Assembly: GCA_035578905.1 (NCBI GenBank)
Contig: JAQJVL010000285.1
Span: 408,001 to 472,000 of the forward strand
Length of the DNA stretch: 64,000 nt
Reading direction: 5' to 3'
DNA from: Stictocephala bisonia
Lineage: Eukaryota > Arthropoda > Insecta > Hemiptera > Membracidae
The position numbers were made by a program, and so were the translations under genes. Below are positions 23,242 to 34,429 of this stretch, in pieces (position 1 is the first letter of the stretch; the number at the start of each line of letters is the position of its first letter). The notes under the pieces were generated by a model. That model was not told where the DNA came from. It did not search any database and worked only from the letters and a program-made list of their open reading frames with translations.

Positions 23242-24399
23242 GGTTTTGCGAGGGACAATACTAGTAATACATTTCAGCTCTTTAACAGATGTTGGAACAG
23301 AGATCTCTATTTTCCAGAGATTCAAATTGAAAAACAACAAGTTGAAGTTATGGGCTCACACGAATTCAGCAACTTTTACCTGCTCCAGTGGAAGGGGGAA
23401 CATGATCTCGGCAACTTGTGTAAAACCGACCTCAACAGAAAGGCACGATTTCGGCAATTGTGGGGGAAGAATAGGGACAGGAAGAGAGAAATGGCAGTGA
23501 ATTAGGTTAGGTTAAAAATGCACGCGCAAATATTTTCACTCGCATGACGACCAAACTGAGCAATTTGCCCAAATGCATATGACGGAACTGGCTTCAACTG
23601 CCGTAATGTTAGTTGTCTAGAGATAGCGACTCTCTCTGTGCTCTGTGTAGCTAACCACCCCCCTCGCCGCTACCTGCAGAGAGAAGTTGTGGAGTTCGCG
23701 CTTGGGTTTAACTGCCCTTTTTATAACAGTATTTATTTTGCTAATTACAGTTGCCGGGTTCGTGTCTTCCCAAAGTTATGGGAGTTTAGTTTATGTATGT
23801 CATTAATATTAAAATTTTGGCTGTTACAAATTTATCTTGTAGCAAATTGTATTTTCATTCAAATTTGAGAATAAAGAATTTATTTCAGCACGAATAGATT
23901 TGTTGGGAATTTAAAATTACTGCAGCTATATATTTTCCTTAAATGTTAAACTTCTTTAAAAAACTAGAAATTCTTATATTGTCTAATATAGAAATTGTTT
24001 ATCGTGTGTAAGTGAGTCAAAAAAATGTGTATTTGAATGTGTATTGAATGGACTCGTGTTCAACGGAGTCAGTGAGACGTAATCCGTCCTCTCTATGCCT
24101 ATCCAAGATGGCGGAACTGGCTTCACTGCTCAGTTACAGCGTATTCCCTCTATCGTATTCAGTACTCGTCACTTGCGAGAGCTTGAGTAAGGTGCGTACG
24201 CCAAGCATATGGGCCTTGTATATTGTGCCTGTTCATTACCCGAATTATTACATGTAGCCATAGACAGTGACGAGTTTCAATGCCTATATATTGCCTTCTT
24301 GTACATATTGGTTAGTGCGTTCAGTGGCGAACTGAATGTAAATTAGTTTCAATTATAAATTCCACTTAGTACACGTAATACTACGTGTTGAGCTGGGTG
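23242..24399. other. Mixed sequence, no gene called
   Basis: 23560-23720 and 24040-24260 are complex. Both contain a GGCGGAACTGGCTTC / GACGGAACTGGCTTC-like word, hinting at a small shared motif. Open frames are short with no motif. TTAGGTTAGGTTA occurs at 23503. Confidence 0.4.
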
Positions 24400-24960
24400 T
24401 AAGAACTTGTCAGTTCGTGGTGGACTGTCACGGTTGTAGATGTGCGATAAGGTGCTTGTCAACTCCATTGACGTCGTACATTAGCATTGTACGTGTCAGC
24501 CCCCACATAAACACTGCACTTTACGCCCCACTTCCTCTCACCGGACGGCCATAACTAATGTCAGCCGATAGTTTCATTGCGACTCGACAACTTATCTCTT
24601 CGCTTTCAACTGGAATTTACGATGGCGATAAACTTGAACACTTTTCCCAATGGCGACCCAAACACTCTAGTAAACTATGCTAATAAACCGTAGGCTTTGC
24701 TAGATTCTAGGAAGGGAAGTTGACGCCATAACGTTATCTTAGGTGTCACACAACTTTTATTTTCCACGCATTTGTTATCATTTTTATCCAACAAAGGCTT
24801 TTTTATGACAAGTACTTCCGTTTCATGCCGCTCCAACTAAATGTCTCACGAGTGTGTTTATTTTCGCGTGTTTAAACACAGCACCCGGCCGTAACTCGGT
24901 TGTTTTACTCACGAATCGTGTCGGCCAATCTTTATTACCTTTTAAGTACTGAAGGGGGGT
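24400..24960. promoter_or_regulatory. Candidate conserved noncoding block, largest in the window
   Basis: About 550 bp of complex sequence without internal repeats or open frames. It is dense in TTTACG/TTTATG-type words: CTTTACGCC, TTTACGATGG, GCGATAAAC, TAATAAACC, TTTTTATGAC. It also has an ACAAAGG word (TCF-like) and TAACTAATG. Such words suit Caudal/posterior Hox-type and Wnt-responsive enhancers, but they are short and expected by chance in AT-rich DNA. Confidence 0.3.
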
Positions 24961-25581
24961 TTGTATTGTAGCGTGTACTCGAAGGAAATTACTGTACAAA
25001 TTCCAGCTTTCAAGATCATTGGGGTTTTAACTTATATTTTACCATTGTTCTTTTGTTGCATAAGATTTTTCCTTCTTCTCTCCTAAAATCGTTAGTCATC
25101 ATGATGCATTAAAATTTCGTAAATGTATACCTAATATAATGTCTTAAGCCCCTATGAATGATATAAAGAAGTCATACTGCTTACATAGTGAATTTAAATT
25201 GTGAACCTAAAGTTAGATGTGCATACATAGAGCTAATAGTGGAGCTAGTGGCAAATAGAACATTTATATGACTTAAGATTCAGAATGAAATGACCAATTA
25301 GTTTCCATTTTAATACTTAGCTTCACTTATATACCGGTACTTAAATTCACACACATAGATTATTTGCTATGATTTTCCTTTAAAAAAATCTCGATCTCTA
25401 CTGTCCTAGTCTCTGCCGTCCTCAAATGGCTTATTGAGCGATCTCCTCTAGACTTGATTTAAATGAATCTTCCATCTTAATGTCTAAACATCATTATTTA
25501 CATTTGAACAGCTGTTACTATACGATTAGTTTAAATATCTCTGTATGTTGTTCTTATGCCCGAAAAACGTTCTTTGACTGC

Positions 25582-25750
25582 TTCCAGTGCTCACTCTTCC
25601 AGTGCTCACTCTTCCAGTGCTCACTCTTCCAGTGCTCACTCTTCCAGTGCTCACTCTTCCAGTGCTCACTCTTCCAGTGCTCACTCTTCCAGTGCTCACT
25701 CTTCCAGTGCTCACTCTTCCAGTGCTCACTCTTCCAGTGCTCACTCTTCA
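25582..25750. repeat. 15-bp tandem repeat, about eleven units
   Basis: TTCCAGTGCTCACTC is repeated perfectly about eleven times. Because 15 is a multiple of three, all six frames stay open and give false ORFs (for example SSAHS repeats). Confidence 0.98.
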
Positions 25751-26154
25751 GGGTAAAATATTGAACAATAAAACTATTATTGCACAGCTACGAGAATGGG
25801 CAATTTCTTTACGCCTAAATATTAAAATTGACCAATAAATAAAATGAGGGATGAGTGCGTTAACAAAACATGGCTTCTCGTATTATTCTTGATTATTATG
25901 AACACCTACAAGAGATTTCTCATCCAATAGAAATATTTGTGCCTGTAATTTTGTTAGTTAGTGAGGAAACTGCATTATATTTAATGTAACTACACTAGTG
26001 CTCCACAACTGCACTCCACAAACAGCTGAAAAATTGAGACACAAAATTTAACATATGATGAGAAATCTATGTTTGTGTATAAAATCGATACAAAAACAAA
26101 CAAAACAATAAATAATATGAATTCATAATGAATGTATAGCCCCTGAACTGTAAA

Positions 26155-27020
26155 TATTAAAAATATTTAGACTAACCTGTCAACAGTTCAATTTGATGTC
26201 CTTATTTCACTACATCTTTCAGTATAATAATACCACATTCAGGTGAACACAAAAATAGCTTGTTCAAGATAGTAGGCTGACTACACAAAACTAAACACAA
26301 ATAAATGGTTCCAAAGAATTGGGACAAACTTTTCCCATATTAAACACAAAAAAAATCAAAACTTTGAAAATTACCAGTTTGATTCCCAAATATGTTTGTT
26401 TGCCATAACTAAAAAACTAGTCAAGTTAGAGACATAAGGTTTTTACACAAATATTGTAAATTGTAATTCACATCTTTCCTCAAAATGTATTTAAAATCTT
26501 TAGAGCAGTTTTCATTTTTGTATGTGTTTTGCCCATACAAATTTAAAAAAAACTAAAATTTCAAAAAAGAGAAAAAATTATCTGGATATATTGACTAAAT
26601 ACACCTACATACCAAATTTCATAAAAATTAATCCACCCGTTTGGTCTCCAGTGAACTGCACATACACACAGACAGCCACACATACAGACAGACACAGTTT
26701 TTTTTTTGGAAAAAACTACTTTTTTGGATTTAGGGTACCCTAAAATGGATTTTTATACCAACTTGTAAAACATGTTTTTATACGATCACAATACTTTTTC
26801 TATGCTAACGCATATGGGAGAAAGTGAAAATATAGAATACGAAAAGAACGCCCAATATAGTTCTGTTAAGTTAAATAAATATTGAATCTATAAATTTTTT
26901 CTGTATAGTTACTAAGATATTTTTGTGCTCACCTGATGATGGTACCGAAACATGTAGTGAAAAAATTAAACAATGTCATCAATTTGAACTGTTTACAGAT
27001 CAGTCTAAATAATATTACAA
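26155..27020. mobile_element. Short element with about 130-bp imperfect inverted ends
   Basis: 26155-26290 is the reverse complement of 26890-27020, diverged. TCAATTTGAACTGTTTACAG, TAGTCTAAATA, CATGTAGTGAAA and TTTTTGTGYTCACCTGA all recur mirrored. The interior (26360-26760) has ATACCAAATTTCATAAAA, then ACACACAGACAGCCACACA, a motif pair common in insect interspersed repeats (recollection). There is no transposase. The right arm contains CTGATGATGG..CCGAAACATG, a word type met in 3' ends of some retroelements. Confidence 0.7.
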
Positions 27021-27435
27021 CTGATCCATAACAAATGTTAACAACATAAGACTACTCGTTTACGTAATAAAGTAGACAAACGGTCACAAGTGAGGTAGAT
27101 ACTATTTTTATACTTTTTACCGGTTTGATTAGTGAAGGTAGAGTGAAGATACACCTCAATAAAGTCAGAGTGCATCAAGAAGCCTCGGACTGCCTGTTAA
27201 AGTGTTAGAGCTGTGATTTATATTTATTGCTCTTGCACTAAATTATGCTGTTAAGTGCTATCTCTCCCACACATAGATTTGGTAAGAAGACTAGTACATA
27301 ATGTAGAAACCGTAGATGGATCAGTTAAAAACTCAATTAGTTTTAATTTTTCTTGATATCGAAAGGTAGATACATTGAACCCATCAGTGTTACGTCTTTT
27401 ATGCAATCATTAAAACCAGAAAGCAACTGGCAATC
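27021..27435. other. No feature recognised
   Basis: AT-rich flank between two transposon-like elements. Confidence 0.4.
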
Positions 27436-28373
27436 ATTACATTTAGGGATGGCAACGATATATCGATATATCGGAAGTATCGATAAATATGTTTCGATCT
27501 ATCGACATTTTGGTATCGATATTTTCTTTCGATAGTATCGATCAAATCGATATTTTGGTCTGATATATCATATCACTAAATATAGACGTTATTCTTTCTC
27601 CTCAAAATAATCACGAATCGATAAAAAACACACTCAAATTGCCTCTTATGCGTACAAAACATGCATTGAAATAATAAAGTGAGGTTAACGCTCTAAAATG
27701 TAGTTTATTGTAGACCAGTGAGCGGAAGTTTAGTGTTTATAAGAAGCCTAAAGGCATTTTTAATCGTGAAAAACAAAAATAGCAGTGTTATTACATTATT
27801 ATTTTATAATTAACATAATAATTAAGGGTATAATTTTTTTTTCAATTTAACCCCATAGACCACAACTTGCGTTCTTTATTAAATTCTTACGTCATATGAA
27901 CGCCGACACAACGTTGTTGGTAGACTATTTTAAGGCACATATGAATGATTATATATGAGTGTAAGATGAGTGTGGATGAGTTTAGTCTGGTTACTAACTG
28001 AGTTCAACTGTTCCTCAGAAAGGGCAATTTATTAATAGCCCAACAGCCAGTTGTTTCGTGAATATAAATTTATTAAATTTTTACATTATGTAGGCTATTC
28101 TAGATAGTGACAGCAAAACATGAATGTATTTTTGGTTATGACATAAAAGTTAGTGCATAACTTGAAATATATAAATAGATAAAAAGTTAAAGAAATAGAT
28201 AAATAGATAAAAAGTTAAAGAAATAGATAAATCATTAACAATTCGATATATCGGTTACACGATATATCGATAGTTTTCTTTCGGTATTATCGTTATGTCG
28301 ATATTTGGTTTGTGATATATCGATAGTTCGATATACCGATATGTTGAAACTATTTGCCATCCCTAATTACATA
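27436..28373. mobile_element. hAT-like non-autonomous element H1 with 8-bp target duplication
   Basis: The element itself is 27444-28365. It begins TAGGGATGGCAA and ends with the mirrored TTGCCATCCCTA, a typical hAT-type terminus. The flanking octamers ATTACATT (27436-27443) and ATTACATA (28366-28373) match at seven of eight positions, as expected for an old 8-bp hAT target duplication. Both subterminal regions are packed with ATCGATAT/CGATATATCG words, which could be transposase binding sites. There is no transposase. A family S fragment lies inside at 27955-28065. Confidence 0.88.
27955..28065 (-). mobile_element. SINE-like family S fragment nested in H1
   Basis: Minus strand: CTGGCTGTTGGGCTATTAAT, CCTTTCTGAGG, GAACTCAGTTAGTAACCAGA and CACACTCATCTTACACTC follow the order of the full copy at 57835. 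The head is missing, so only the 3' part remains inside the hAT-like element. Confidence 0.65.
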
Positions 28374-29164
28374 GCAATGATGTGCAAGTCGAAACTATTT
28401 CATGGAGGTATTTAGTCAACCGTTTGCCAAACGAATTATAATGTGCTCAGGTGCCCAAAGCATACAAAACTAATAATTTCCTTGCACATGACTGGGAGAC
28501 CATCTGATTGGCATAACCCGTACCGGAAGTGGAATGGCTAATTATTTAGAATTGAATGAGAATCTGACTGTAACTTTGTATGTATGTACGTGACATTGTA
28601 TAGAATTAATGAGAAATTTCAGTTAGAATATTGACGATTGCGATACAGTTGTTGTCATTGTTATATGTAATAAAGTAATTTGATTTTGGATGACCAAATA
28701 GAAGGAATGATGATATTGAAACAACACGGGAGAAACTATTTTCCCGTTACTTCTTTCCTGAACTGGTAAAAAGTGATTTTTTTTATTTTCAGAAAACTAA
28801 ACTTTAAAAATGAACAGAAATAGACATTAGACTAATAGTATCCATTGCGTGTCACAAGAACTTACAAACAGTTGTTACAATTTAATTTTTCGATGTTTTT
28901 AGATGATAAATTATAATTTTTATTGTTTTTACTTCAAATTATTACCAAATATGCTACTTGTAAATACAAAACTAATAATATACCAGTATAAATAATGGTA
29001 GGTAGTGTTCTAAGATTCTTAAATGGATAAGTTTAAATTTAAAATAAAATTGTATTGGTTAAGGAATTTTTTTGGTCTTCTTAAAAAGGTATGTTCACTC
29101 ATGTAGTTGGCAGTCTAAACTATTAAATAACTTATAATGTATATAATAATTTTCTCTTGTATGA
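28374..29164. other. AT-rich stretch, nothing recognised
   Basis: No gene or repeat copy is seen. Confidence 0.45.
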
Positions 29165-29215
29165 ATTCGTTTGCCCATATCTCTACGATCGGCGTCTTAC
29201 TAACGAATAACTATG
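29165..29215 (+). mobile_element. Family S 3' end fragment
   Basis: GCCCATATCTCTACGATCGG plus CGTCTTA and a GAATAA tail is almost identical to the 3' end of the copy at 57835. It sits directly upstream of the block related to the large inverted repeat. Confidence 0.75.
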
Positions 29216-29219
29216 TTAT

Positions 29220-29480
29220 TTTCTAGCTGACAGTCGGAGCCAAGCTGGATGGAGTCACAATATTGAGGCTCAAGTTATATTGCGACAAAATCGGTAGAAT
29301 GGGCAACATAACGGCCGAACCACCCTCTTAATGAACCGCTATAACGTAGCCGTTTTATCAATTTTATCCCCCCCAGCTCCCATTACAAGATGGCCGCAGC
29401 CATAGCCATGCCGCCATAAAAATGTTGATACCGTGCCAGCTGACGTTGATGCATGGGCGTCATTCACACTCACATATGTC
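29220..29480. promoter_or_regulatory. Block related to the 41/43-kb inverted repeat arms, with GCCAT cluster
   Basis: 29280-29395 aligns with 43075-43165 (and the mirrored left arm): AACCACCCTCTTAATGAAC, GTTTTATCAATTTTAT and AAGATGGC are in the same order and spacing, while intervening bases differ. Just downstream, GCCAT cores occur at 29390 (minus), 29399, 29405 and 29413. GCCAT is the core of Pho/YY1 sites, so a PRE-like or YY1-bound element is possible. It may equally be an ancient dispersed repeat. Confidence 0.4.
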
Positions 29481-30464
29481 CGGAGTGTCTTTCTGAAATA
29501 TTTTACATCAAGTTGAGGCAACGATATTGATTGCTCCATTACTTTTTGTATAGATCAGATATACATTCATTTTTCAGACTTTTCCTTTTGAAGAAAAAAA
29601 TACTAACTGATCAGTAAATCATTCTTCCATGAAATCATATTCATAAATAAAGGCTACATTCAAATTATATTTTATTTTTATGTTGAAGACGGAGCTGTAC
29701 CGGTTTATATATATAGTATTGTTAAATCAAACACAATAAAGCAATAATTAACATTTACTTGTGAGGACTTTCGATAGCAATGCTATCATCATCATACTCT
29801 TCACAAATATTTAGTAAAAAAAGTATTGTATTAAATATTTTTGAAGAGTTTTTGAAAATCTTGTTTACTCACATAGCCGACAATTACGAAAAAACATATA
29901 ACAGAAAGAACAAGATCATGCGATTTTCTGAAAAGTTTGTGGTAATCTATGAACATGCCTTTTCAAAAGGGTTTCTACGTGATATGGGTCAGTTAGTAGT
30001 ATTTAAAAAAAATGTATATGAAGAATAAGGTAGTAAGAAACATCTGAGGACGACAGGAGTTTCAATTCTGTCAAAACGTTGTGTAAGTTTCAAAAACACT
30101 TGAAGTGTTGGAAATCTCCAGGAAATTTACCAATAAAATCTCAACCGTTGTAAGCGTTGAACAAATAAAATTGCAGTGTTTAGACAATTGTGTGGTTTGT
30201 AATTTAGAAATCCAAATATAACCTAGAGGGTAACTGAAAAGCCTTTAGATTAGAAGGTATAAAAAAGAACCATCAACAAAGACTAAAGAGGGTGGTAAAG
30301 TCCATTCCACTCATTAAATTTTTTACGGAAAATAAATATAAAACACACTAATAACGAGGTTTTAATCAAAGCTAGATTTTAATTGTCAGTAATACAGAGA
30401 CAGTAATTCAGTACAGAGGTACTTTATAATTTCTATTGGAGTGATCCTCAAAGCTAATTTAGTC
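29481..30464. other. AT-rich; small retroelement-like tail motifs
   Basis: GACTTTCGATAGCAATGCTA at 29767 and CTGAGGACGACAGG..TGTCAAAACGTTG at 30043-30085 resemble short 3'-end motifs of retroelement-derived repeats. The 82-codon frame between them (29780-30028, +) has no known domain and is not called. Confidence 0.35.
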
Positions 30465-30765
30465 AGACACGCCGTTCCCTTTGAAACACGGCGTCGCGTC
30501 GGTGCATCCAATTGCGGCGGAGTGCGGTGACACCGATGCACTCTGGTGGTGATTTAGCGAATGCAGTTCACCATCAGCTGTGCATGTTTTACCTGTAATT
30601 ACTAACAGGCCACGACTCACGCTGATGGCTGTGGCCAGATTGCTATATCTGGCGGGCCAATCGTGTGTGGTGGCATTCCTGGTAAATGAGAACCTGCGCA
30701 CCATCTACAGACGGTAATGAGCACTATTTACCTGTAGTTGTGCACGGAAAACAGTTTGCGGCCAA
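30465..30765. promoter_or_regulatory. Candidate conserved noncoding block
   Basis: GC-richer and complex (CACGGCGTCGCGTCGG, TGCGGCGGAGTGCGG), with CTGTAATTACTAACAGG, CAGCTGTGCA and GACGGTAATGAG words (homeodomain and E-box like). The minus-strand 81-codon frame (30459-30704) has no recognisable domain. It could still be a short exon, but no splice context supports this. Confidence 0.3.
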
Positions 30766-31424
30766 CGATAAGCAGTAACAATTGTGTCTTTTTTCGATTA
30801 GAGCATACTTAATAACTGTATGTGGCAATATACCACAACCGGGGGTCCCAGCAAACGACCAGGATGTTCTAGTCGATGAATGAAACCGACGGTTGAGTCC
30901 TCTATCATCCTCAACCTAATTTCATAGAAAACACGAAAGTTCATCTTCGAAGGTTTTAAGGATCTCTGAACATAATAATTAATAAGTTTCGTCCACCTCT
31001 CCTTGTCTACTACCTGCACATTACAGATTGAAATGATAAAGTGTCCATTATATTGTACGTAACCGTCAGCCTGATAAAAAAGTATCTGTTGGTATAGTAA
31101 TCTGTTGGTCAAAAAAATTTTTATTTAATATAAAAGCCAGATGAATCATACAGAATAAACGTTTTTTCAAAATTTTGTAGTTTATTAGGTACTTTAAAAT
31201 ATATTTTAAAATATGTTAGTGAAACATTTTGCTAGAAACATACCCCATTTTTAAGAAAACCCACCCCTATTTTCTACTAATTAAAAAGATAGTTTAGTTG
31301 CTTTATATATGCAGTTATGAAAGTTCCAGTAAAGTTATGTCGTAAAATAGTACTTATTTACAACTATACTAGTAACGAAATGTAATTTATTGCTTATGAA
31401 TAATATATCCAATTTACCCTATGC
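30766..31424. other. No gene called
   Basis: The minus-strand frame 30798-31112 (104 codons) lacks any recognised motif. It lies partly in moderately complex sequence (30840-31020) and could be repeat-derived. Confidence 0.4.
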
Positions 31425-31545
31425 AGAAATACCATTGTACGTGCATGAGTGGATGGGTGGGTGGGTCAATACCACCGTACGTGTATGAGTGGGTGGATGG
31501 GTGGGTCAATACCACCGTACATGTATTGGTGGGTGGGTAAGTATA
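31425..31545. repeat. Minisatellite family M, about three units
   Basis: CAATACCACCGTACGTGTAT followed by GAGTGGGTGGATGGGTGGGT, in the same orientation as at 22710. Units are longer here because of an extra GGAT/GGGT step. Confidence 0.92.
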
Positions 31546-31650
31546 GACTTCACGGAAATATCCCTGTTGCAATAGATGCAGCGGAACTTTGTGCGGCAAA
31601 CCATGCCTCATGAAATACTGAATGCACCACTCAATTTTCAGTGCAGTGGC

Positions 31651-32106
31651 TCTGCATGTGACACTGGGCTACCTGCTGACTGTCACACAAGGAGGATGAG
31701 ACTAGTCAATCGTACCTTACTGACCCTGGTGAAATGACAGCCAGTGTCCTGTAACATAAACAATCATGGCTATTAATTATACAGTTAGTGAGGGTAGCAT
31801 TAAGACTCTGCATGTGACACTGGGCTACCAGCTGACTGTCACACAAGGAGGATGAGACTCGTCAATCGTATCTTACTGACCCTGGTGAAATGACAGCCAG
31901 TGTCCTGTAACATAAACAATCATGGCCATTAATTATACAGTTAGTGAGGGTAGCATTAAGATTCTGCATGTGACACTGGGCTACCTGCTGACTGTCACAC
32001 AAGGAGGATGAGACTCGTCAATCGTACCTTACTGACACTGACAGCCAGTGTCCTATAACATAAACAATCATGGCCATTAATTATACAACTAGCGAGGATG
32101 GCATTG
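31651..32106. repeat. 156-bp tandem repeat, three units
   Basis: TCTGCATGTGACACTGGGCT starts units at 31651, 31807 and 31963. The third unit has a deletion of about 12 bp after CTTACTGAC. Identity is otherwise very high, so the expansion is recent. No coding frame is conserved. Confidence 0.97.
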
Positions 32107-32635
32107 ACTGTATCAAATACATTATCTTATAGATACAGCTAAACCAAGACTACCAGAGAAATAGTTCTTGACTCATAACAGTGTTGCTGTGGACAGGACC
32201 GCCTTTTCGCTGGTACCATTACAACAAGACTATTCAAATCGTATGTCTAACTAGCGGCAAGAATCTATAATAGAACTCGACCACTGTGGCGAATCCATGA
32301 TTTGGTGTTGACGGTTTAGCGGTGCACGATTCCAGTAAAACCCGTGATCGAGCGCTAATTCACACTTGACCATGCTCGTTCGTGACCGAGAGAGACCACC
32401 TACTCAATGACGGCCAGGTCCGATGTCATTCAAAGTCGCAGATTCATCTGTATCGCACTTATTCATTAGTACATAATTCATGTTTTTGGCGTCAGCAGTA
32501 CTGATCTCAGATCACCACGCCGTAATTTACTGGCGATTAAAGATTTATCCTGCCATTCATACCATTGTCCTGAATGAAGCATGTCCCGAGCAGCTCGTGC
32601 AGAGTGTCAGGTTGAGGTCTGAGGAGTACCGGTAC
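32107..32635. other. Moderately complex sequence, no gene called
   Basis: The frame 32480-32812 (+, 110 codons) runs from unique sequence into the ATCGAT-rich transposon and is therefore not a real gene. 32220-32440 is complex and single copy. Confidence 0.4.
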
Positions 32636-33512
32636 AACATATCGATAAATATGTTTCGATTTATCGATACACTAGTATCAATATTTTCCTCAATCATATT
32701 ATCGGCCATATTGATATTTTGGTCCGATATATCATTATCACTAAATATTGACGTTATTCTCTCTCCTCAAAATCATCAGGATTCGATAAAAACACATTCA
32801 AATTGCCTCTAATGCGTACAAAACATGCATAGAAATAATAACGGAAATATTGATAAATGTTTTGATATATCCATATAACGGAAATTTCGATAAATATGTT
32901 TCGATATATCGATATACTAGAATCGGTATTTTCTTTCGTTTATATCGATTTTTTGTCCGATATATATCATATCATTCAACATTGACGTTATTATCTCTAC
33001 CAAAAATCACCACGATTCGATAAAAACACATTTAAATTGCCTCTTATGCGTACAAAACATGCATTGGAATAATAATGCAAATTTATTTAGTTTTTTACTT
33101 GAAGTTAACGCACTAAAGTGTAGTTTATTGTAGACCAGTAGCTGGAACGGGTAAATGAAGTTGTGTGTGAGTTGGCAATACTGACTCTAGATTATTCTTT
33201 TATAACTAGCATAATATTTAAGGGTATAATTATTCTTACATAGATTCTTTTTCGTCCAACCTCACAGACCACAATTTGTTTCGTGTAGATAAATTTATTT
33301 AATCTTTAAATTCAGTAGGTTATTCTAAATAGTGACAGTTCTAAACATGAGTCATTACACAAAAGTTAGAGCATAATTTTAAACAGTTATATCATTTACA
33401 ATTTGATATATTAGTTACCCGATATATGAATGTTTTTCTTTCGTTATTATCGTTATATCGATATTTGGTTTACGATATATCGATTTGTTGGAAATATATG
33501 TAATCCCTAATC
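32636..33512. mobile_element. hAT-like element H2, second copy of the H1 family
   Basis: The body is collinear with 27480-28365: ATCGATAAATATGTTTCGAT, TGACGTTATTCTCTC, GATTCGATAAAAACACATT, CAAATTGCCTCT, GCGTACAAAACATGCAT and AGTGTAGTTTATTGTAGACC. The 5' 200 bp occurs twice (32636-32835 and 32873-33072). The left terminus is lost. The right end ATGTAATCCCTAA is a decayed version of GCCATCCCTAA. Confidence 0.85.
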
Positions 33513-34084
33513 TGAAATGACGAATACCAACCTGTTTTACTTTCTTACTAAACTAAACCAAATTATATTGCTACAGAACTACTTTAAGGAACTACAATCA
33601 GTTTCATTAAAAACCCTTTTAATGAATGCTACAAAGTTAATAATTAGGAGCCGAATATACTCGAATAGTTTCGTTCTTAGACCGCACTCTGCTCACGAGT
33701 TGAATACTGTATATGGAATACCTCGTTGAGAATGTATTTAAGAGCCGAATATTTCCAACGCGATGACATACGATAGGAAGTTAAGAATTTTCCCAATCCT
33801 GATTAATTGAAAATTTAATTTTCAAAAACAGTCAATTGTCAAGAGTCTTCATCTATTTTGGCTGATAGATTGGCTATCAACAGGTCAAATATGCAAGTTG
33901 GCCTGGACTGAAAGTGACCTGTGTGCTATATCTAGTGCGTATAGGAGTTTAAGCAGTAGAGGTGTATCTTTCCACCTGTCAGCTGCCGCAAATCAACGGC
34001 GTGACTAACCTCCTTCAAGCATTCAACTTTCGCAAGCAACAATGTTTAGTAAAAAAATTAAATACAAAAATAACTCTAATGAAA
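33513..34084. other. No gene called
   Basis: The 70-codon frame 33517-33729 (+) has no motif. The rest is mixed sequence. Confidence 0.4.
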
Positions 34085-34109
34085 TGTGCAAGTTCGTTTA
34101 GATACTTTT

Positions 34110-34250
34110 TATTGCTGATGATGACGTAGTTGGTGTAGTTTGTCATTGCACCACCAGCACGCGGCCTTCCGTCATACTGGTTGTCATAACAATTTTTAAA
34201 TGGAATTACACAGTGGGGTAGAATATTTCTCTATCTCACTTCAAGCTCTC
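34110..34250 (+). repeat. Repeat paired in inverse orientation with 38290-38430
   Basis: Shares CACGCGGCCTTCCGTC (CACGTGGCCTTCTGTC in the partner), GGTTGTCATAACAATTTTTA (GTTGTCATTACAATTTTTA), AAATGGAATTAC and TTCTCTATCTCACTTC, in the same order. The partner is on the opposite strand 4 kb away. It is an interspersed repeat, or the two ends of a larger decayed element. Confidence 0.75.
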
Positions 34251-34415
34251 AGTAAATTCTTTGGCTGTATATAATACATTGTTTGGTTAATCCTTTATCC
34301 CAACACGATTTTACAACTGTTAAATCTCACTTCCAGCACTCAGTAAATTCTTTGGCTGTATATAATACATTGTTTGGTTAATCCTTTATCCCAACACGAT
34401 TTTACAACTGTTAAA
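34234..34415. repeat. 91-bp direct duplication
   Basis: Two adjacent copies start at 34234 and 34325, nearly identical (AGTAAATTCTTTGGCTGTAT, CCCAACACGATTTTACAACT). It begins inside the inverted-pair repeat above. Confidence 0.95.
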
Positions 34416-34429
34416 AGTTGAACCACAAC

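Noticed and set aside
25480..25838. Four overlapping frames such as SSAHS or FQCSL repeats
   Set aside because: A perfect 15-bp tandem repeat keeps all frames open; no gene signal on either side.
30459..30704. 81-codon minus-strand protein-coding exon
   Set aside because: GC-rich and open, but no known domain, no clear splice sites and no codon evidence. Kept as a candidate noncoding block.
32480..32812. 110-codon plus-strand gene
   Set aside because: Its second half is the ATCGAT-rich hAT-like element; the frame crosses a transposon boundary.
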